DNA of 64,000 nucleotides from Luteimonas sp. MC1572. Lineage in GTDB: Bacteria; Pseudomonadota; Gammaproteobacteria; Xanthomonadales; Xanthomonadaceae. The stretch spans positions 2,480,001 through 2,544,000 of the forward strand of contig NZ_CP067112.1 of NCBI RefSeq assembly GCF_016615815.1. The letters are read 5' to 3'. Positions 19,948-29,671 of this stretch are shown in pieces. Numbering within the stretch: position 1 is the first letter of the stretch; every line of letters starts with the position of its first letter. The notes under the pieces were generated by a model. That model saw nothing but the letters and a program-made list of their open reading frames with translations, was not told where the DNA came from and did not search any database. The translations under genes and the position numbers were made by a program.

Positions 19948-20586
19948 TCAGTCTTCCTGCAGCAGCGCGCCGATCAGGGCGCGGTGCCGCCATGCCTGGG
20001 CATCCAGGCGCAGCCGGCTGGCGACGAAGATCGCGCACATCTCGTCCACCGCGGTGGCGAAATCCTCGTTGACGATCACGTAGTCGAACTCCGCGTAGTG
20101 CGACATCTCCTCGCGCGCCGCGGCCAGGCGCCGGGCCATGACCTCCTCGCTGTCCTGGCCACGCTTGCGCATGCGCTCGTCGAGCGCCGCACGCGAAGGC
20201 GGCAGGATGAACACGCCGACGGCATCCGGCACCAGCTTGCGCACCTGGCGCGCGCCCTGCCAGTCGATTTCCAGCAGCACGTCGCGTCCGGCCGCCAGCT
20301 GCGGCTCCACCGACTGCCGCGCCGTGCCCTTCCAGTCGCCGTGCACGCGCGCGTGCTCGAAGAAATCGCCGGCGGCGATCATCTCCTGGAACCGCACGTC
20401 GTCGACGAAATGGTAGTGCTCCGCGTGCCGCTCGCCGGGGCGCGGCGGGCGCGAGGTGAACGAGACCGACAGGCAGATGTTGGGATCGCGCGCCAGGCAG
20501 GCGTTGACGATGCTCGACTTCCCGGCACCCGACGGCGCGGCGACGATGAACAGCCTGCCCCGCGTTGGAGCGTCGGGCTTACTCAA
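19948..20586 (-). CDS. gmk: Guanylate kinase
   Basis: A 212-residue kinase converting GMP to GDP. The P-loop is APSGAGKSS at residues 17-25, SFTSRPPRPGE is the GMP-binding stretch, and LEIDWQGARQV contains the conserved Asp. The most plausible start is a TTG at 20586, since no ATG precedes the P-loop. This TTG overlaps the yicC stop by eight bases, so expression probably depends on translational coupling. Confidence 0.94.
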   Translation of the reverse strand: MSKPDAPTRGRLFIVAAPSGAGKSSIVNACLARDPNICLSVSFTSRPPRPGERHAEHYHFVDDVRFQEMIAAGDFFEHARVHGDWKGTARQSVEPQLAAGRDVLLEIDWQGARQVRKLVPDAVGVFILPPSRAALDERMRKRGQDSEEVMARRLAAAREEMSHYAEFDYVIVNEDFATAVDEMCAIFVASRLRLDAQAWRHRALIGALLQED

Positions 20587-21439
20587 TGTTCTGCACCTGT
20601 TCGCGCACCTGGTCGATCAGCACCTTGAGCTCGACGGCGATGTTGCTGGTGCGCGGATCGACCGACTTCGAGCCCAGCGTGTTGGCCTCGCGGTTGAACT
20701 CCTGGAGGAGGAAATCGAGCCGGCGGCCGGCGGGCTCGCGCTGGCCCAGCACGCGACGGATCTCCGCCACGTGGCTGTCGAGGCGGTCGAGCTCTTCGTC
20801 GACATCGAGCTTCTGCAGCGACAGCACCAGCTCCTGCTCGAGCCGGCCGGGATCGGCGGGTTGCGCCAGGTCGGCGAGTCGGGCCTCGAGCTTGGCGCGC
20901 TGCCCGATGCGGATCGCCGGCACCACGCCACGCACCTCGGCGGCGCGCGCGGCGATGCCGTCGACGCGCTCGAGCATGGCCGCGACCAGCTTGCCGCCCT
21001 CGCGTTCGCGCGCGGCGATGAACTCGCCCAGCACCTGGTCCAGCAATGCCAGCGCCTCGCCCTGCAGGGCCTCGGCATCGGTGGCCTGGGTGCGCAGCAC
21101 ACCGGGGTACTGCAGGAGCTCCGTGAACCCGACCTGCATCGCCGGAAACCGCGGCTGCAGGCGCAGGGCCAGCTCGCCGAGCCGCTCCACCAGCGCTTCG
21201 TCGACCACGAGCGCGCCGGCGGCGTCCGGCGCACGCAGGCGCAGGGTGAGCTCGACCTTGCCGCGCGCGACGCGGGCGCCGATGCGCTCGCGGAGCACAG
21301 GCTCCAGCGCGCGCAGCTCGTCCGGCGCGCGCACCCCGAGCTCGAGGTAGCGGTGGTTGACCGCACGGAGCTCGCAGCCAAGCGTGCCGAAGGCGGTGGC
21401 ACGTTCGCCGGAAGCGAAGGCGGTCATGCTGCGGATCAT
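20579..21439 (-). CDS. yicC: YicC family endoribonuclease/RNase adaptor
   Basis: A 286-residue protein with the YicC N-terminal block MIRSMTAF and VNHRYLEL, and the C-terminal DUF1732 block [21 protein letters not shown]. YicC-type proteins are metal-dependent endoribonucleases, or adaptors that direct PNPase to RyhB in E. coli. The start at 21439 matches the family; two other in-frame ATGs (21448, 21427) lie close. It overlaps gmk by eight bases and is divergent from rph with a 67-bp gap. Confidence 0.92.
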   Translation of the reverse strand: MIRSMTAFASGERATAFGTLGCELRAVNHRYLELGVRAPDELRALEPVLRERIGARVARGKVELTLRLRAPDAAGALVVDEALVERLGELALRLQPRFPAMQVGFTELLQYPGVLRTQATDAEALQGEALALLDQVLGEFIAAREREGGKLVAAMLERVDGIAARAAEVRGVVPAIRIGQRAKLEARLADLAQPADPGRLEQELVLSLQKLDVDEELDRLDSHVAEIRRVLGQREPAGRRLDFLLQEFNREANTLGSKSVDPRTSNIAVELKVLIDQVREQVQNIE

Positions 21440-21506
21440 GCGGTGCATCCGGGGGTTCGGGGTGCCGATGGTAAACTCGCGCGCCATTCCTGCGGTAATT
21501 CCCTCC

Positions 21507-22241
21507 ATGACCGATTCCCCCCGTCCAAGCGGGCGCGCGCCTGCCCAGATGCGCGACGTGCGCATCCAGCGCGGCTATACCCGCCATGCCGAAGGATCGG
21601 TCCTGGTGACCTTCGGCGACACGCGCGTGCTGTGCACGGCGACGGTCGAGAACCGCGTGCCGGGCTTCCTGCGCGGCAAGGGCACCGGCTGGGTGACCGC
21701 CGAGTACGGCATGCTGCCGCGCGCCACCCACAGCCGTTCCGACCGCGAGGCGGCGCGCGGCAAGCAGGGCGGGCGCACGCTGGAGATCCAGCGCCTGATC
21801 GGCCGCTCGCTGCGCGCCTGCGTGGATCGCGACGCGCTCGGCGAGCGCACCATCACCCTCGATTGCGACGTGCTGCAGGCCGACGGCGGCACCCGCTGCG
21901 CGGCCATCACCGGCGCCTACGTGGCGCTGGTGGACGCGGTGCGCTGGCTGCAGGGCCGCCGCGAGCTCGGCAAGCGCGACCCCATCCACGGCGCGATCGC
22001 CGCGGTCTCGGTCGGCATCCACGGCGGCCGCCCGGTGCTCGATCTCGACTATGCCGAGGACAGCGCCTGCGACACCGACATGAACGTGGTCATGAACGAC
22101 GGCGGCGGTTTCATCGAGCTGCAGGGCACGGCCGAAGGCCATGCCTTCCGCCGCGACGAACTCGACGCCATGCTCGCGCTGGCCGCGCAGGGCTGCGAGG
22201 AGCTGTTCGCGGCGCAGCAGGCGGCGCTGGCCGCGGGCTGA
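21507..22241 (+). CDS. rph: Ribonuclease PH
   Basis: A 244-residue phosphorolytic 3-prime to 5-prime exoribonuclease that trims tRNA precursors. Family blocks are [20 protein letters not shown], the phosphate-site region [27 protein letters not shown] (two stretches), and [13 protein letters not shown]. It heads rph-rdgB-hemW and is divergent from yicC. The ATG at 21507 fits the family; the frame stays open upstream only because of GC content. Confidence 0.95.
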   Translation: MTDSPRPSGRAPAQMRDVRIQRGYTRHAEGSVLVTFGDTRVLCTATVENRVPGFLRGKGTGWVTAEYGMLPRATHSRSDREAARGKQGGRTLEIQRLIGRSLRACVDRDALGERTITLDCDVLQADGGTRCAAITGAYVALVDAVRWLQGRRELGKRDPIHGAIAAVSVGIHGGRPVLDLDYAEDSACDTDMNVVMNDGGGFIELQGTAEGHAFRRDELDAMLALAAQGCEELFAAQQAALAAG

Positions 22242-22244
22242 GCC

Positions 22245-22838
22245 ATGGACCTGGTGCTGGCCAGTGGCAATGCGGGCAAGCTGGCCGAGCTGCGCGCGCT
22301 GCTGGACGGGTCGCGCTTCACGCTGCGCGCGCAGTCGGAATTCGGCGTCGCCGATGTCGACGAAACCGGCCTGACGTTCATCGAGAACGCGCTGCTCAAG
22401 GCGCGCCATGCGGCGCTCGCCACCGGCCTGCCGGCGCTGGCCGACGACTCCGGCCTGTGCGTGGATGCACTCGGTGGCGCGCCCGGGCTGTATTCCGCGC
22501 GCTACGGCGGCGTGCACGGCGATGCCGGGCGCAACATCACGCGCCTGCTGCGCGAGCTCGACGGCGTTGCCGACGACGCGCGCGACGCCAGCTTCCACTG
22601 CGCGATCGTGGTCCTGCGGCGCGCGAATGACCCCCAGCCGATTATCGCCGAGGGCCAGTGGCGCGGCCGCATCCTGCAAGCGCCGCGCGGCGTTGGCGGC
22701 TTCGGCTACGACCCCGTGTTCCTGGACACCCGCAGCGGGCTGACCGCTGCCGAGCTTCCCGCCGCGGTCAAGAACACCATCAGCCATCGCGGCCTCGCGC
22801 TGGCCGCGCTGCGCGAGCGCCTCGCCGCGCTGGACTGA
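22245..22838 (+). CDS. rdgB: XTP/dITP diphosphatase (non-canonical purine NTP pyrophosphatase)
   Basis: A 197-residue Ham1/RdgB enzyme that hydrolyses dITP and XTP to monophosphates, preventing their incorporation. The nucleotide-binding SGNAGKLAEL is at the start, FIENALLKARHA and ADDSGLCVDALGG-x-PG-x-YSARY follow, and GGFGYDPVF is near residue 155. It begins four bases after rph, in an operon with it and hemW. Confidence 0.95.
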   Translation: MDLVLASGNAGKLAELRALLDGSRFTLRAQSEFGVADVDETGLTFIENALLKARHAALATGLPALADDSGLCVDALGGAPGLYSARYGGVHGDAGRNITRLLRELDGVADDARDASFHCAIVVLRRANDPQPIIAEGQWRGRILQAPRGVGGFGYDPVFLDTRSGLTAAELPAAVKNTISHRGLALAALRERLAALD

Positions 22839-22840
22839 CC

Positions 22841-23992
22841 ATGCTGATGCCGCCGCCGCTGTCGCTGTACGTGCACCTGCCGTGGTGCGTACGCAAATGC
22901 CCCTACTGCGACTTCAACTCGCATGAGCAGCGCGGCGCGCTGCCGTTCGCCGAATACGTGTCCGCGCTGGTCGCCGACCTGGAGCACGACCTGCCGCTGG
23001 CCTGGGGCCGCACCGTGCATTCGGTGTTCTTCGGCGGCGGCACGCCGTCGCTGTTCCCGGCCGCGGCCATCGATGACTTCCTGCAGCAGGCCAGCGCGCG
23101 CCTGCGTTTCGCGCCGGGCTGCGAGATCACCCTGGAGACCAATCCCGGCACCGCCGAACATGGCCGCTTCGAGGGCTACCTCGCGGCCGGCGTGAACCGC
23201 CTCAGTTTCGGCATCCAGAGTTTCGACGATGGCTGCCTGCAGCGCCTGGGGCGGATCCACGACAGCCGCGAGGCGGATTCGGCGGTGAAGCTCGCGCAGG
23301 ACGCCGGCTTCGACAACATCAACCTCGACCTGATGTATGCGCTGCCCGGCCAGGACCTCGCCGGCGCCGCACGCGACCTGGAACGCGCGTTCGCGCTGCA
23401 GCCGGCGCACATCTCGCACTACCAGCTCACCCTGGAGCCGAACACGCTGTTCGCCGCAAAGCCGCCCGAAGGCCTGCCCGACGAGGACACCGCCTGGGAC
23501 ATGCAGGAGCACGGGCAGGCGCTGCTGGAAGTCGCGGGCTACGGGCATTACGAGGTCAGCGCCTACGCGCGCCCCGGGCGCCAGTGCGCGCACAACCTCA
23601 ACTACTGGCGCTTCGGCGACTACCTCGGCATCGGCGCAGGCGCGCACGGCAAGATCACCCTCGGTGCCGGGGAGGCGATCCGCCGACGCTGGAAGCTCAA
23701 GCACCCGGCGGCCTGGCTGGCCACGGCCGGCAGCGACGCCGCGCTCGGCGGCGACGAGGACATCGAGCCCGCACGGCGGCCGTTCGAATACATGCTCAAT
23801 GCCCTGCGCCTGCACGAAGGCTTCGCGCTCGCGGACTTCGAAGCCCGTACCGGGCTGCCGCGCGCGGCGATCGCGGCGGAACTCGCCGAGGCAGTGGCGC
23901 GCGGCTGGCTGGTCGAGGACGCCGGGCATGTCCGGCCGACCGCCCTGGGCCGGCGCCTGGGAAACGACGTCGTCGCGCTTTTCCTGCCGTGA
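22841..23992 (+). CDS. hemW: Radical SAM heme chaperone HemW
   Basis: A 383-residue radical SAM protein. The CxxxCxxC cluster motif is CVRKCPYC at residues 16-23, followed by DFN, the HemW-type variant without the extra upstream residues of HemN. VFFGGGTPSLF and the C-terminal winged-helix HemN_C domain (about 300-375) are present. HemW binds heme and delivers it to respiratory enzymes; it is often mislabelled coproporphyrinogen oxidase. It starts two bases after the rdgB stop. Confidence 0.93.
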   Translation: MLMPPPLSLYVHLPWCVRKCPYCDFNSHEQRGALPFAEYVSALVADLEHDLPLAWGRTVHSVFFGGGTPSLFPAAAIDDFLQQASARLRFAPGCEITLETNPGTAEHGRFEGYLAAGVNRLSFGIQSFDDGCLQRLGRIHDSREADSAVKLAQDAGFDNINLDLMYALPGQDLAGAARDLERAFALQPAHISHYQLTLEPNTLFAAKPPEGLPDEDTAWDMQEHGQALLEVAGYGHYEVSAYARPGRQCAHNLNYWRFGDYLGIGAGAHGKITLGAGEAIRRRWKLKHPAAWLATAGSDAALGGDEDIEPARRPFEYMLNALRLHEGFALADFEARTGLPRAAIAAELAEAVARGWLVEDAGHVRPTALGRRLGNDVVALFLP

Positions 23993-24098
23993 GGCGTCTC
24001 GAACCGGCGTGGCCGGACGGCGGCGCAAACCCCGTGCTGGCCGCGGAGGCTCCCTGCATGCTAAGTATCCCCACAGGGGAAGCCAGCCAGACGCAAAC

Positions 24099-26525
24099 AT
24101 GTCAGTGACGACGCCACTCAATGACGCCACCGCTCCGCGGACTCTGGCGGCCGCCGGTCTGCCGCGACGCGTGCGCAAGGCGCTGGAAGGCGCGTTGGCG
24201 CTGGTCTCCGTGGAGCTCGACAACTATCTGGGCGCGATGCTCGACGAGTTCGAGCAGGAACTCTTCCGCCTTGCCGACCGCGCCCGCAACCCGGGCAGCG
24301 AGTCCAACTTCGTGCAAGCGTTGCGTACCTTCCGCCTCAACCGCTCCGACCTGGTCCCCCAGCTCATGCTTGAGCTGGAGGCCTCGCTTGCCGCGCTGCG
24401 TGCTCCGCCCTCAGCGCAGGGACAGGCGTCCGCGGCGACGACCGGCAACCCCCAGGTGCTGACCCTGGTGGAAGACGCGACGATGGACGAGGACGGGATC
24501 CTGCGCGAGATCGCCAGCCGCCAGGAGGGCCGCGCCACCTTGGCGATGCACCTGCTCGGCCAGCGCTTCGGAGTGCTGGCGGGCTCGCCGGCGATCGACG
24601 CCGCGCGCCTGCCGCTGGGTCCGCAGTCCGTGTGCCGGGCCATGCGCACCGCGAGCCATGCGCTTGATATCGGCGTCGAGTCGCGCGAGCTGCTGTTCCG
24701 CCTGTTCGACCGCATGGTGATGGGGCACTACGCGCCCGTGCTGGAGAAGCTGGACGCCGTGCTGGACCGCGAAGGCGTGCTGCCCGGCCTGACCTATGTG
24801 CCAATGCGCGTGCGCGCGACCGCACGCCAGCAGGCGCATGAGGCCGCGGAAAACGCTGCGCCGGGGCAAGCGGCATCACGTCCCAGGGCGCGCGGCGCAG
24901 GCGAGGCCGGCTCGGGTGGCCCTGGCGAAGGTCCCGCGGAGGGCCGGCAGGGAGGCAACGTCAGGCGCGGCGGCGCGGCGGCGGACGACCACGGCATCGG
25001 CCCTGCCGAGCCGGGCGCGCCACGCCACCAGGGAACCGCACAGCCCCGCCCCGATCTGCAGCGCCCCCATACCGGCTGGATGGCCGAAACCAGCAGCGCC
25101 TTCGAGGACTCCGACGAGCAGGCCGACTACCAGGCCCTGCAGCAGTTGATGGCCGGGCGCCGCGCACTGATCGGCAAGCTCCGGCCCGGCCAGCCCGGCG
25201 CCGGTGCGCCGCCGCTCAGCACCGACGACGTGTTCCGTGCATTGGGCACGTTGCAGGCCGCGCCCGAAGCGTCGCCACGCAACCTGATGGACATCCGCCA
25301 GTCCCTGCTTGCGCAGGCCCGGCAGAAGCGTGGCAAGGGTGCCAGCCTCTCGCAGCGCGACAACGACACGTTCGAACTGCTGCACATGCTGTACGGGCAG
25401 CTGGAAGGCGAGATCAGCCGCGACGCGCCCGCAGGCGCCCTGCTCCGCCGGCTGCAACTCCCGCTGCTGCGTGTCGCCCTCCAGGACCCGGCGTTCTTCG
25501 TCCGTGCCGCGCATCCGGCCAGGCAGCTGCTGAACACGGTTGCCGAGGCGGCGGCGAAATGGCTCGACAAGGACGATTTCGACCCGCAACTGTTGCCGCC
25601 GCTGCAGCAGGCGGTCAGCCACGTCATCGACAAGTACGATGGCGACGACGCGGTGTTCGAGGATTCCAACCGCGCGCTCCAGGCGCATCTGCAGGCGCAG
25701 GTGCGCCGCGCCGAGATGCTGGAGCGTCGCCATGTCGAGGCGGCGCGCGGCAAGGAAAAGCTGGAAGTCGCGAAGATGCGCGCCGGCAAGGCGCTTGCCG
25801 ACATGCTCGGCGACCAGCGCATCCCGAAATTCTCCCGCGCGCTGCTCAACCAGGCCTGGGCCGACGTGCTGACCCTCACCCTGCTGCGGCAGGGCGAGGA
25901 TTCTCCGGAGTGGCAGGGCCAGCTGGACGCCACCCGGAGGATCATCCACGCCTGCGGTCACGGCAGCGAGGCGGGCGATCCCGCGCTCGCGGCGCATATC
26001 GAGGGTGCCCTGTCCCAGGTCGGCTATCACGCCGAAGAAGCGGGGATCATCGCCAACCGCCTGACCAGCAGCCGCAGCGACGAGGACGATCCGGCATCGC
26101 GCACCGAACTGGCGATGAAGCTGAAGGCCAGGACCCGGCTTGGCGAGGACAGCGCGCGCGAGCGCCGGCCCGACCTGCCGCCGCGCACGCCGGAAGAACA
26201 GGCCCGCTACGAGCAGCTGCGGGTCATCCCGTTCGGCACCTTCATCGAGTTCGTGACCAACCAGCAGGGCGACGTGATCCGTCGCCGCCTCTCGTGGTTC
26301 AGCCCGGTCACCGACAACGCGCTGTTCGTCAACCAGCGCGGCCAGCGCGTCGGGGAGCACTCGCTGGATGCGCTGGCACGCATGATCGTGGCGGGCCAGG
26401 CACACATCGTCACCGCCGAGCGTGGGCGCCTGGTGGACCGCGCCTGGCAGGCCGCGATGCGCACCCTGCGCAGCTTTGCCGGCCGTGGCGACGCCCCGGC
26501 GATCACCGGGGACGGCCTGCCATGA
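24099..26525 (+). CDS. DUF1631 family protein with degenerate PilZ-like C-terminus
   Basis: An 808-residue DUF1631 protein. It is mostly helical and predicted cytoplasmic, with a low-complexity linker at about residues 255-320 and charged coiled-coil stretches near 520-570. The C-terminal 110 residues (FGTFIEFV, then RRRLSWFSPVTDNALFVNQRG) resemble a PilZ fold but lack the RxxxR and DxSxxG c-di-GMP motifs. DUF1631 proteins in Pseudomonas and Xanthomonas have been linked to surface or c-di-GMP behaviour; the biochemical role is unknown. It overlaps the next gene, a canonical PilZ protein, by four bases. Confidence 0.85.
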   Translation: MSVTTPLNDATAPRTLAAAGLPRRVRKALEGALALVSVELDNYLGAMLDEFEQELFRLADRARNPGSESNFVQALRTFRLNRSDLVPQLMLELEASLAALRAPPSAQGQASAATTGNPQVLTLVEDATMDEDGILREIASRQEGRATLAMHLLGQRFGVLAGSPAIDAARLPLGPQSVCRAMRTASHALDIGVESRELLFRLFDRMVMGHYAPVLEKLDAVLDREGVLPGLTYVPMRVRATARQQAHEAAENAAPGQAASRPRARGAGEAGSGGPGEGPAEGRQGGNVRRGGAAADDHGIGPAEPGAPRHQGTAQPRPDLQRPHTGWMAETSSAFEDSDEQADYQALQQLMAGRRALIGKLRPGQPGAGAPPLSTDDVFRALGTLQAAPEASPRNLMDIRQSLLAQARQKRGKGASLSQRDNDTFELLHMLYGQLEGEISRDAPAGALLRRLQLPLLRVALQDPAFFVRAAHPARQLLNTVAEAAAKWLDKDDFDPQLLPPLQQAVSHVIDKYDGDDAVFEDSNRALQAHLQAQVRRAEMLERRHVEAARGKEKLEVAKMRAGKALADMLGDQRIPKFSRALLNQAWADVLTLTLLRQGEDSPEWQGQLDATRRIIHACGHGSEAGDPALAAHIEGALSQVGYHAEEAGIIANRLTSSRSDEDDPASRTELAMKLKARTRLGEDSARERRPDLPPRTPEEQARYEQLRVIPFGTFIEFVTNQQGDVIRRRLSWFSPVTDNALFVNQRGQRVGEHSLDALARMIVAGQAHIVTAERGRLVDRAWQAAMRTLRSFAGRGDAPAITGDGLP

Positions 26526-26872
26526 TCAACGAGTTCCGCCGCGCCAAGCGCCGCAAGGCGCCCGACACCATCCTGGTCATGGACGCGATGACCGAGCGCG
26601 TGGTCGGCCGCATCGGCAACCTGTCTGAAACCGGCATGTTGCTGCTGGCCAACGAGGCGCTCGTCGATGACGCGCTTTACCAGTTCCGCTTTGCGCTGCC
26701 ATCGGCCGAGGGCGCCGATGCCAGCGTGGAGGTTGGCGCGCACCTGCTGTGGCGTGACCAGGCCAGTGCGCCGGGCCAGGCCTGGACCGGCTTCCGGTTC
26801 ATCGGCATGTCGGAGCCGCAGGTCGGCCGCCTGCGCGCCTGGATCGAAGCGCCTGGCAGCCACTACGAGTAG
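26522..26872 (+). CDS. PilZ domain protein (predicted c-di-GMP receptor)
   Basis: A 116-residue single-domain PilZ protein. The N-terminal basic cluster RRAKRRK supplies the RxxxR half of the site, and NLSETG supplies the [D/N]xSxxG half, so cyclic di-GMP binding is plausible. The rest is the beta-barrel ending in WTGFRFIGMSEPQ and a short helix. The ATG overlaps the DUF1631 stop (ATGA), strongly suggesting the two act together. It could be the sensor for the degenerate PilZ-like region of its neighbour. Confidence 0.88.
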   Translation: MINEFRRAKRRKAPDTILVMDAMTERVVGRIGNLSETGMLLLANEALVDDALYQFRFALPSAEGADASVEVGAHLLWRDQASAPGQAWTGFRFIGMSEPQVGRLRAWIEAPGSHYE

Positions 26873-26950
26873 CCACTGTCCCGGCGGTCGCAGGGCAGCA
26901 TGGCGGGCGATGCGGCAGAATGCGGGTTCTTCCCGGAGCCATTACCCGCC

Positions 26951-28279
26951 ATGTCCGCCGCCCCTGCCACGCTGTACGCCGCCCACCTCGACACCCTCTT
27001 TGCCCGCACCGCCGAAGCGCTCGTGCGCGGCGGCTTCGACCACCTGGTCGTACCCAGCGGCAACCTGCACTACCAGGTGTTCGACGATCGCGACTACCCG
27101 TACGCGGTGAACCCCCAGTTCAAGGCCTGGGTGCCGCTGCTGCGCAATCCCGGCAGCTGGCTGGTGGTGACCCCCGGCGCGCGGCCCAAGCTGGTGTACC
27201 TGCAGCCCCGCGACTACTGGCACGTGGTTCCCGAAGCGCCGTCGGGCTACTGGGTCGAACACTTCGACATCGTGGTCATCCGCACCCCTGACGAGGCGCT
27301 CGACCACCTGCCGAGGAACGCCAGCCGCTGCGCGATCCTCGGTGAGCCGCAGAGTGCGCTCGGACGCTACGGTGCGTTCGCGCCCAACAACCCGCAGCCG
27401 GTGCTGGATTACCTGGACTACCACCGCGCCTTCAAGACGCCGTACGAGGTGGAAATGCTGCGCGAGGCCTCGCGCCTTGCCGTGCGCGGCCATCGCGCCG
27501 CCGAGCGCGCGTTCCGCGCCGGTGCCAGCGAGTTCGGCATCCATCTCGCCTATTGCCAGGCGGTGGGCCAGGACGCGGCGGAACTGCCCTACAGCAACAT
27601 CGTGGCGCTCAACCGGCACGGCGCGGTGCTTCACTACACCGAGCTCGACCGCCTGCCGCCCAACCCGGTGCGCAGCTTCCTGCTCGATGCCGGCGCCGGC
27701 CACGGCGGCTATGCCGCCGACGTCACGCGTACGCACGCGGCGGATGGCGAAAGCGAGTTCCACGCCATGGTCATGGCCGTGGACACGGCGCAGCGGGCGA
27801 TGTGCGCGCAGGTGCGCGCGGGCTTCGACTACCGGCAGCTGCACCTGGATGCCCACCTGGCGCTGGCCGGCGTGCTCGCTGAGTTCGGCATCCTGAAGGT
27901 GAGCCCGGAGGCGGCGGTTGCCACCGGGGTCAGCAGCACGTTCTTCCCGCATGGCATCGGCCATGGGCTGGGCGTGCAGGTGCACGACGTCGCGGGGTTC
28001 GCGGCCTCGGATGCCGGCGGCACCATCGACAAGCCGGAAGGCCACCCCTACCTGCGCCTGACCCGCGTGCTGCAGCCCGGCATGGTGGTGACCATCGAGC
28101 CCGGCCTGTACTTCGTCGACATGCTGCTCGAGGACCTGCGCGCCGGTGCGCATGCCGGCAGCGTCGACTGGGACCGCGTGGATGCGTTCCGCCCCTATGG
28201 CGGCATCCGCATCGAGGACAACGTGGTCTGCACGGACGCCGATCCGCTGAACCTGACCCGCGAGGCGTTCGCCGGCTGA
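26951..28279 (+). CDS. pepQ: Xaa-Pro dipeptidase
   Basis: A 442-residue M24B metallopeptidase hydrolysing X-Pro dipeptides, equal in length to E. coli PepQ. The five dimetal ligands are recognisable: two Asp in LLDAGAGHGGYAADVTRT, His in HGIGHGLGVQVHD, and two Glu in VTIEPGLYF and GGIRIEDN. The ATG at 26951 is chosen over an in-frame one 51 bases upstream because it starts at the family N-terminus. It is convergent with pepP, leaving 13 bp between the stops. Confidence 0.94.
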   Translation: MSAAPATLYAAHLDTLFARTAEALVRGGFDHLVVPSGNLHYQVFDDRDYPYAVNPQFKAWVPLLRNPGSWLVVTPGARPKLVYLQPRDYWHVVPEAPSGYWVEHFDIVVIRTPDEALDHLPRNASRCAILGEPQSALGRYGAFAPNNPQPVLDYLDYHRAFKTPYEVEMLREASRLAVRGHRAAERAFRAGASEFGIHLAYCQAVGQDAAELPYSNIVALNRHGAVLHYTELDRLPPNPVRSFLLDAGAGHGGYAADVTRTHAADGESEFHAMVMAVDTAQRAMCAQVRAGFDYRQLHLDAHLALAGVLAEFGILKVSPEAAVATGVSSTFFPHGIGHGLGVQVHDVAGFAASDAGGTIDKPEGHPYLRLTRVLQPGMVVTIEPGLYFVDMLLEDLRAGAHAGSVDWDRVDAFRPYGGIRIEDNVVCTDADPLNLTREAFAG

Positions 28280-28292
28280 GCCGGGGCGCGCC

Positions 28293-29615
28293 TCAGCGCG
28301 CCATGAACGCTTCGATTTCGTCGGCGCTGCGCGCGAGCCCGGCGGTCAGCACCTCGTGGCCGTCGCGGGTGATGGCCACGTCGTCTTCGGTGCGGATGCC
28401 GATGCCGCGCCACCTGGGCTCGACGCTGGTGTCGCCCGGCGGAATGTAGATGCCGGGTTCGATGGTGAACACCATCCCCGGCTCGAGCAGCCGCGACGCC
28501 CCCTCGATGCGGTAGTCACCAACATCGTGGACGTCGAGGCCGAGCCAGTGGCCGGTCTTGTGCGGATAGAAGCGCTTGTAACCGCCGCTTGCGACGACGT
28601 CCTCGTGCTTTCCCTGCAGCAGTCCGAGCGACAGCATGCCGTCAGCGAGTACGTCGACCGCGGCATTGTGCCCGGCCTCGTACGGCACGCCCGGGCGCGC
28701 CTGCGCCAGCGCGGCCGCATGGGCGGCCCCGACCAGGTCATGCAGCGCGCGCTGCTCGCGGGTGAAGCGGCCATCGGCGGGGAACGTGCGGGTGATATCG
28801 GCGGCATAGCCGCGATACTCGGCGCCGGCGTCGATCAGCACCAGGTCGCCGCGACGCACTGACGCGTTGTTGTCCCGGTAGTGCAGCACGCAGGCGTTGG
28901 CACCGGCACCGACGATGCTGGCATACGCCGGCTCGGCACCAGCGGCACGGAACACCCGCTCAAGCTCAGCCTGCAGCTCGTACTCGCGCATGCCTGGGCG
29001 CACGGCGCGCATCGCCGCCTCGTGCGCACGCACGCTGACCTCGGCGGCATGCCGCATCAGCTTCAGCTCTTCGGCGGTCTTCGACAGGCGCATCTCGTCG
29101 AGCAGGTGGCCGAGCTCGAGGAACTCGTGCGGCGGCTGGGCTCCGTGGCGCACCTGGGCGCGGACCTGGTTGACCCAGCCGATCAGCTTCAGGTCGAAGT
29201 CGGTATCGCGGCCGAAGTGGTAATAGACCCGGCGGCGCCCTTCGATGAGCCCGGGCAGGATCTCGTCGATGTCGTCGATCGGATAGGCGTCATCCACGCC
29301 CAGCGCGTCCGCCGCGCCCTCGGGGCCAACGCGCGGGCCATCCCACGCCTCGCGTTCGGGGTGACGCTCGCGGCAGAACAGCAGGCTCTCGCCGTGGCTG
29401 CGCCCCGGCACCAGCACGAGCACGGCATCGGGTTCCGCGAATCCGCTCAGGTACAGGACGTCTGAGTCCTGGCGGTACGGATAGTGGGTGTCGCGGCTGC
29501 GGACGCGCTCTGGCGCCGCAGGCAGCACGAGGATCGCATCGTCGCCTGCCAGTCGCATCAACTGGCGACGACGTCGCGCATAGCTTGCAACGGGAATCCT
29601 GGGAGGTGTGGGCAT
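28293..29615 (-). CDS. pepP: Xaa-Pro aminopeptidase
   Basis: A 440-residue M24B aminopeptidase P that removes N-terminal residues preceding proline. An N-terminal creatinase-like domain with RSRDTHYPYRQDSDVLYL is followed by the pita-bread domain. Metal ligands are seen in LIDAGAEYRGYAADITRTF, HKTGHWLGLDVHDVG, FTIEPGIYI and GIRTEDDV. The ATG at 29615 is preferred to a TTG 21 bases earlier. The gene order ygfB-pepP matches E. coli and other gammaproteobacteria. Confidence 0.95.
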   Translation of the reverse strand: MPTPPRIPVASYARRRRQLMRLAGDDAILVLPAAPERVRSRDTHYPYRQDSDVLYLSGFAEPDAVLVLVPGRSHGESLLFCRERHPEREAWDGPRVGPEGAADALGVDDAYPIDDIDEILPGLIEGRRRVYYHFGRDTDFDLKLIGWVNQVRAQVRHGAQPPHEFLELGHLLDEMRLSKTAEELKLMRHAAEVSVRAHEAAMRAVRPGMREYELQAELERVFRAAGAEPAYASIVGAGANACVLHYRDNNASVRRGDLVLIDAGAEYRGYAADITRTFPADGRFTREQRALHDLVGAAHAAALAQARPGVPYEAGHNAAVDVLADGMLSLGLLQGKHEDVVASGGYKRFYPHKTGHWLGLDVHDVGDYRIEGASRLLEPGMVFTIEPGIYIPPGDTSVEPRWRGIGIRTEDDVAITRDGHEVLTAGLARSADEIEAFMAR

Positions 29616-29671
29616 GTTCGGCAGTGCTTGTGGCAACCGGGGAAAGCCGGAGCGGGTTTCGTCGGAACCGG

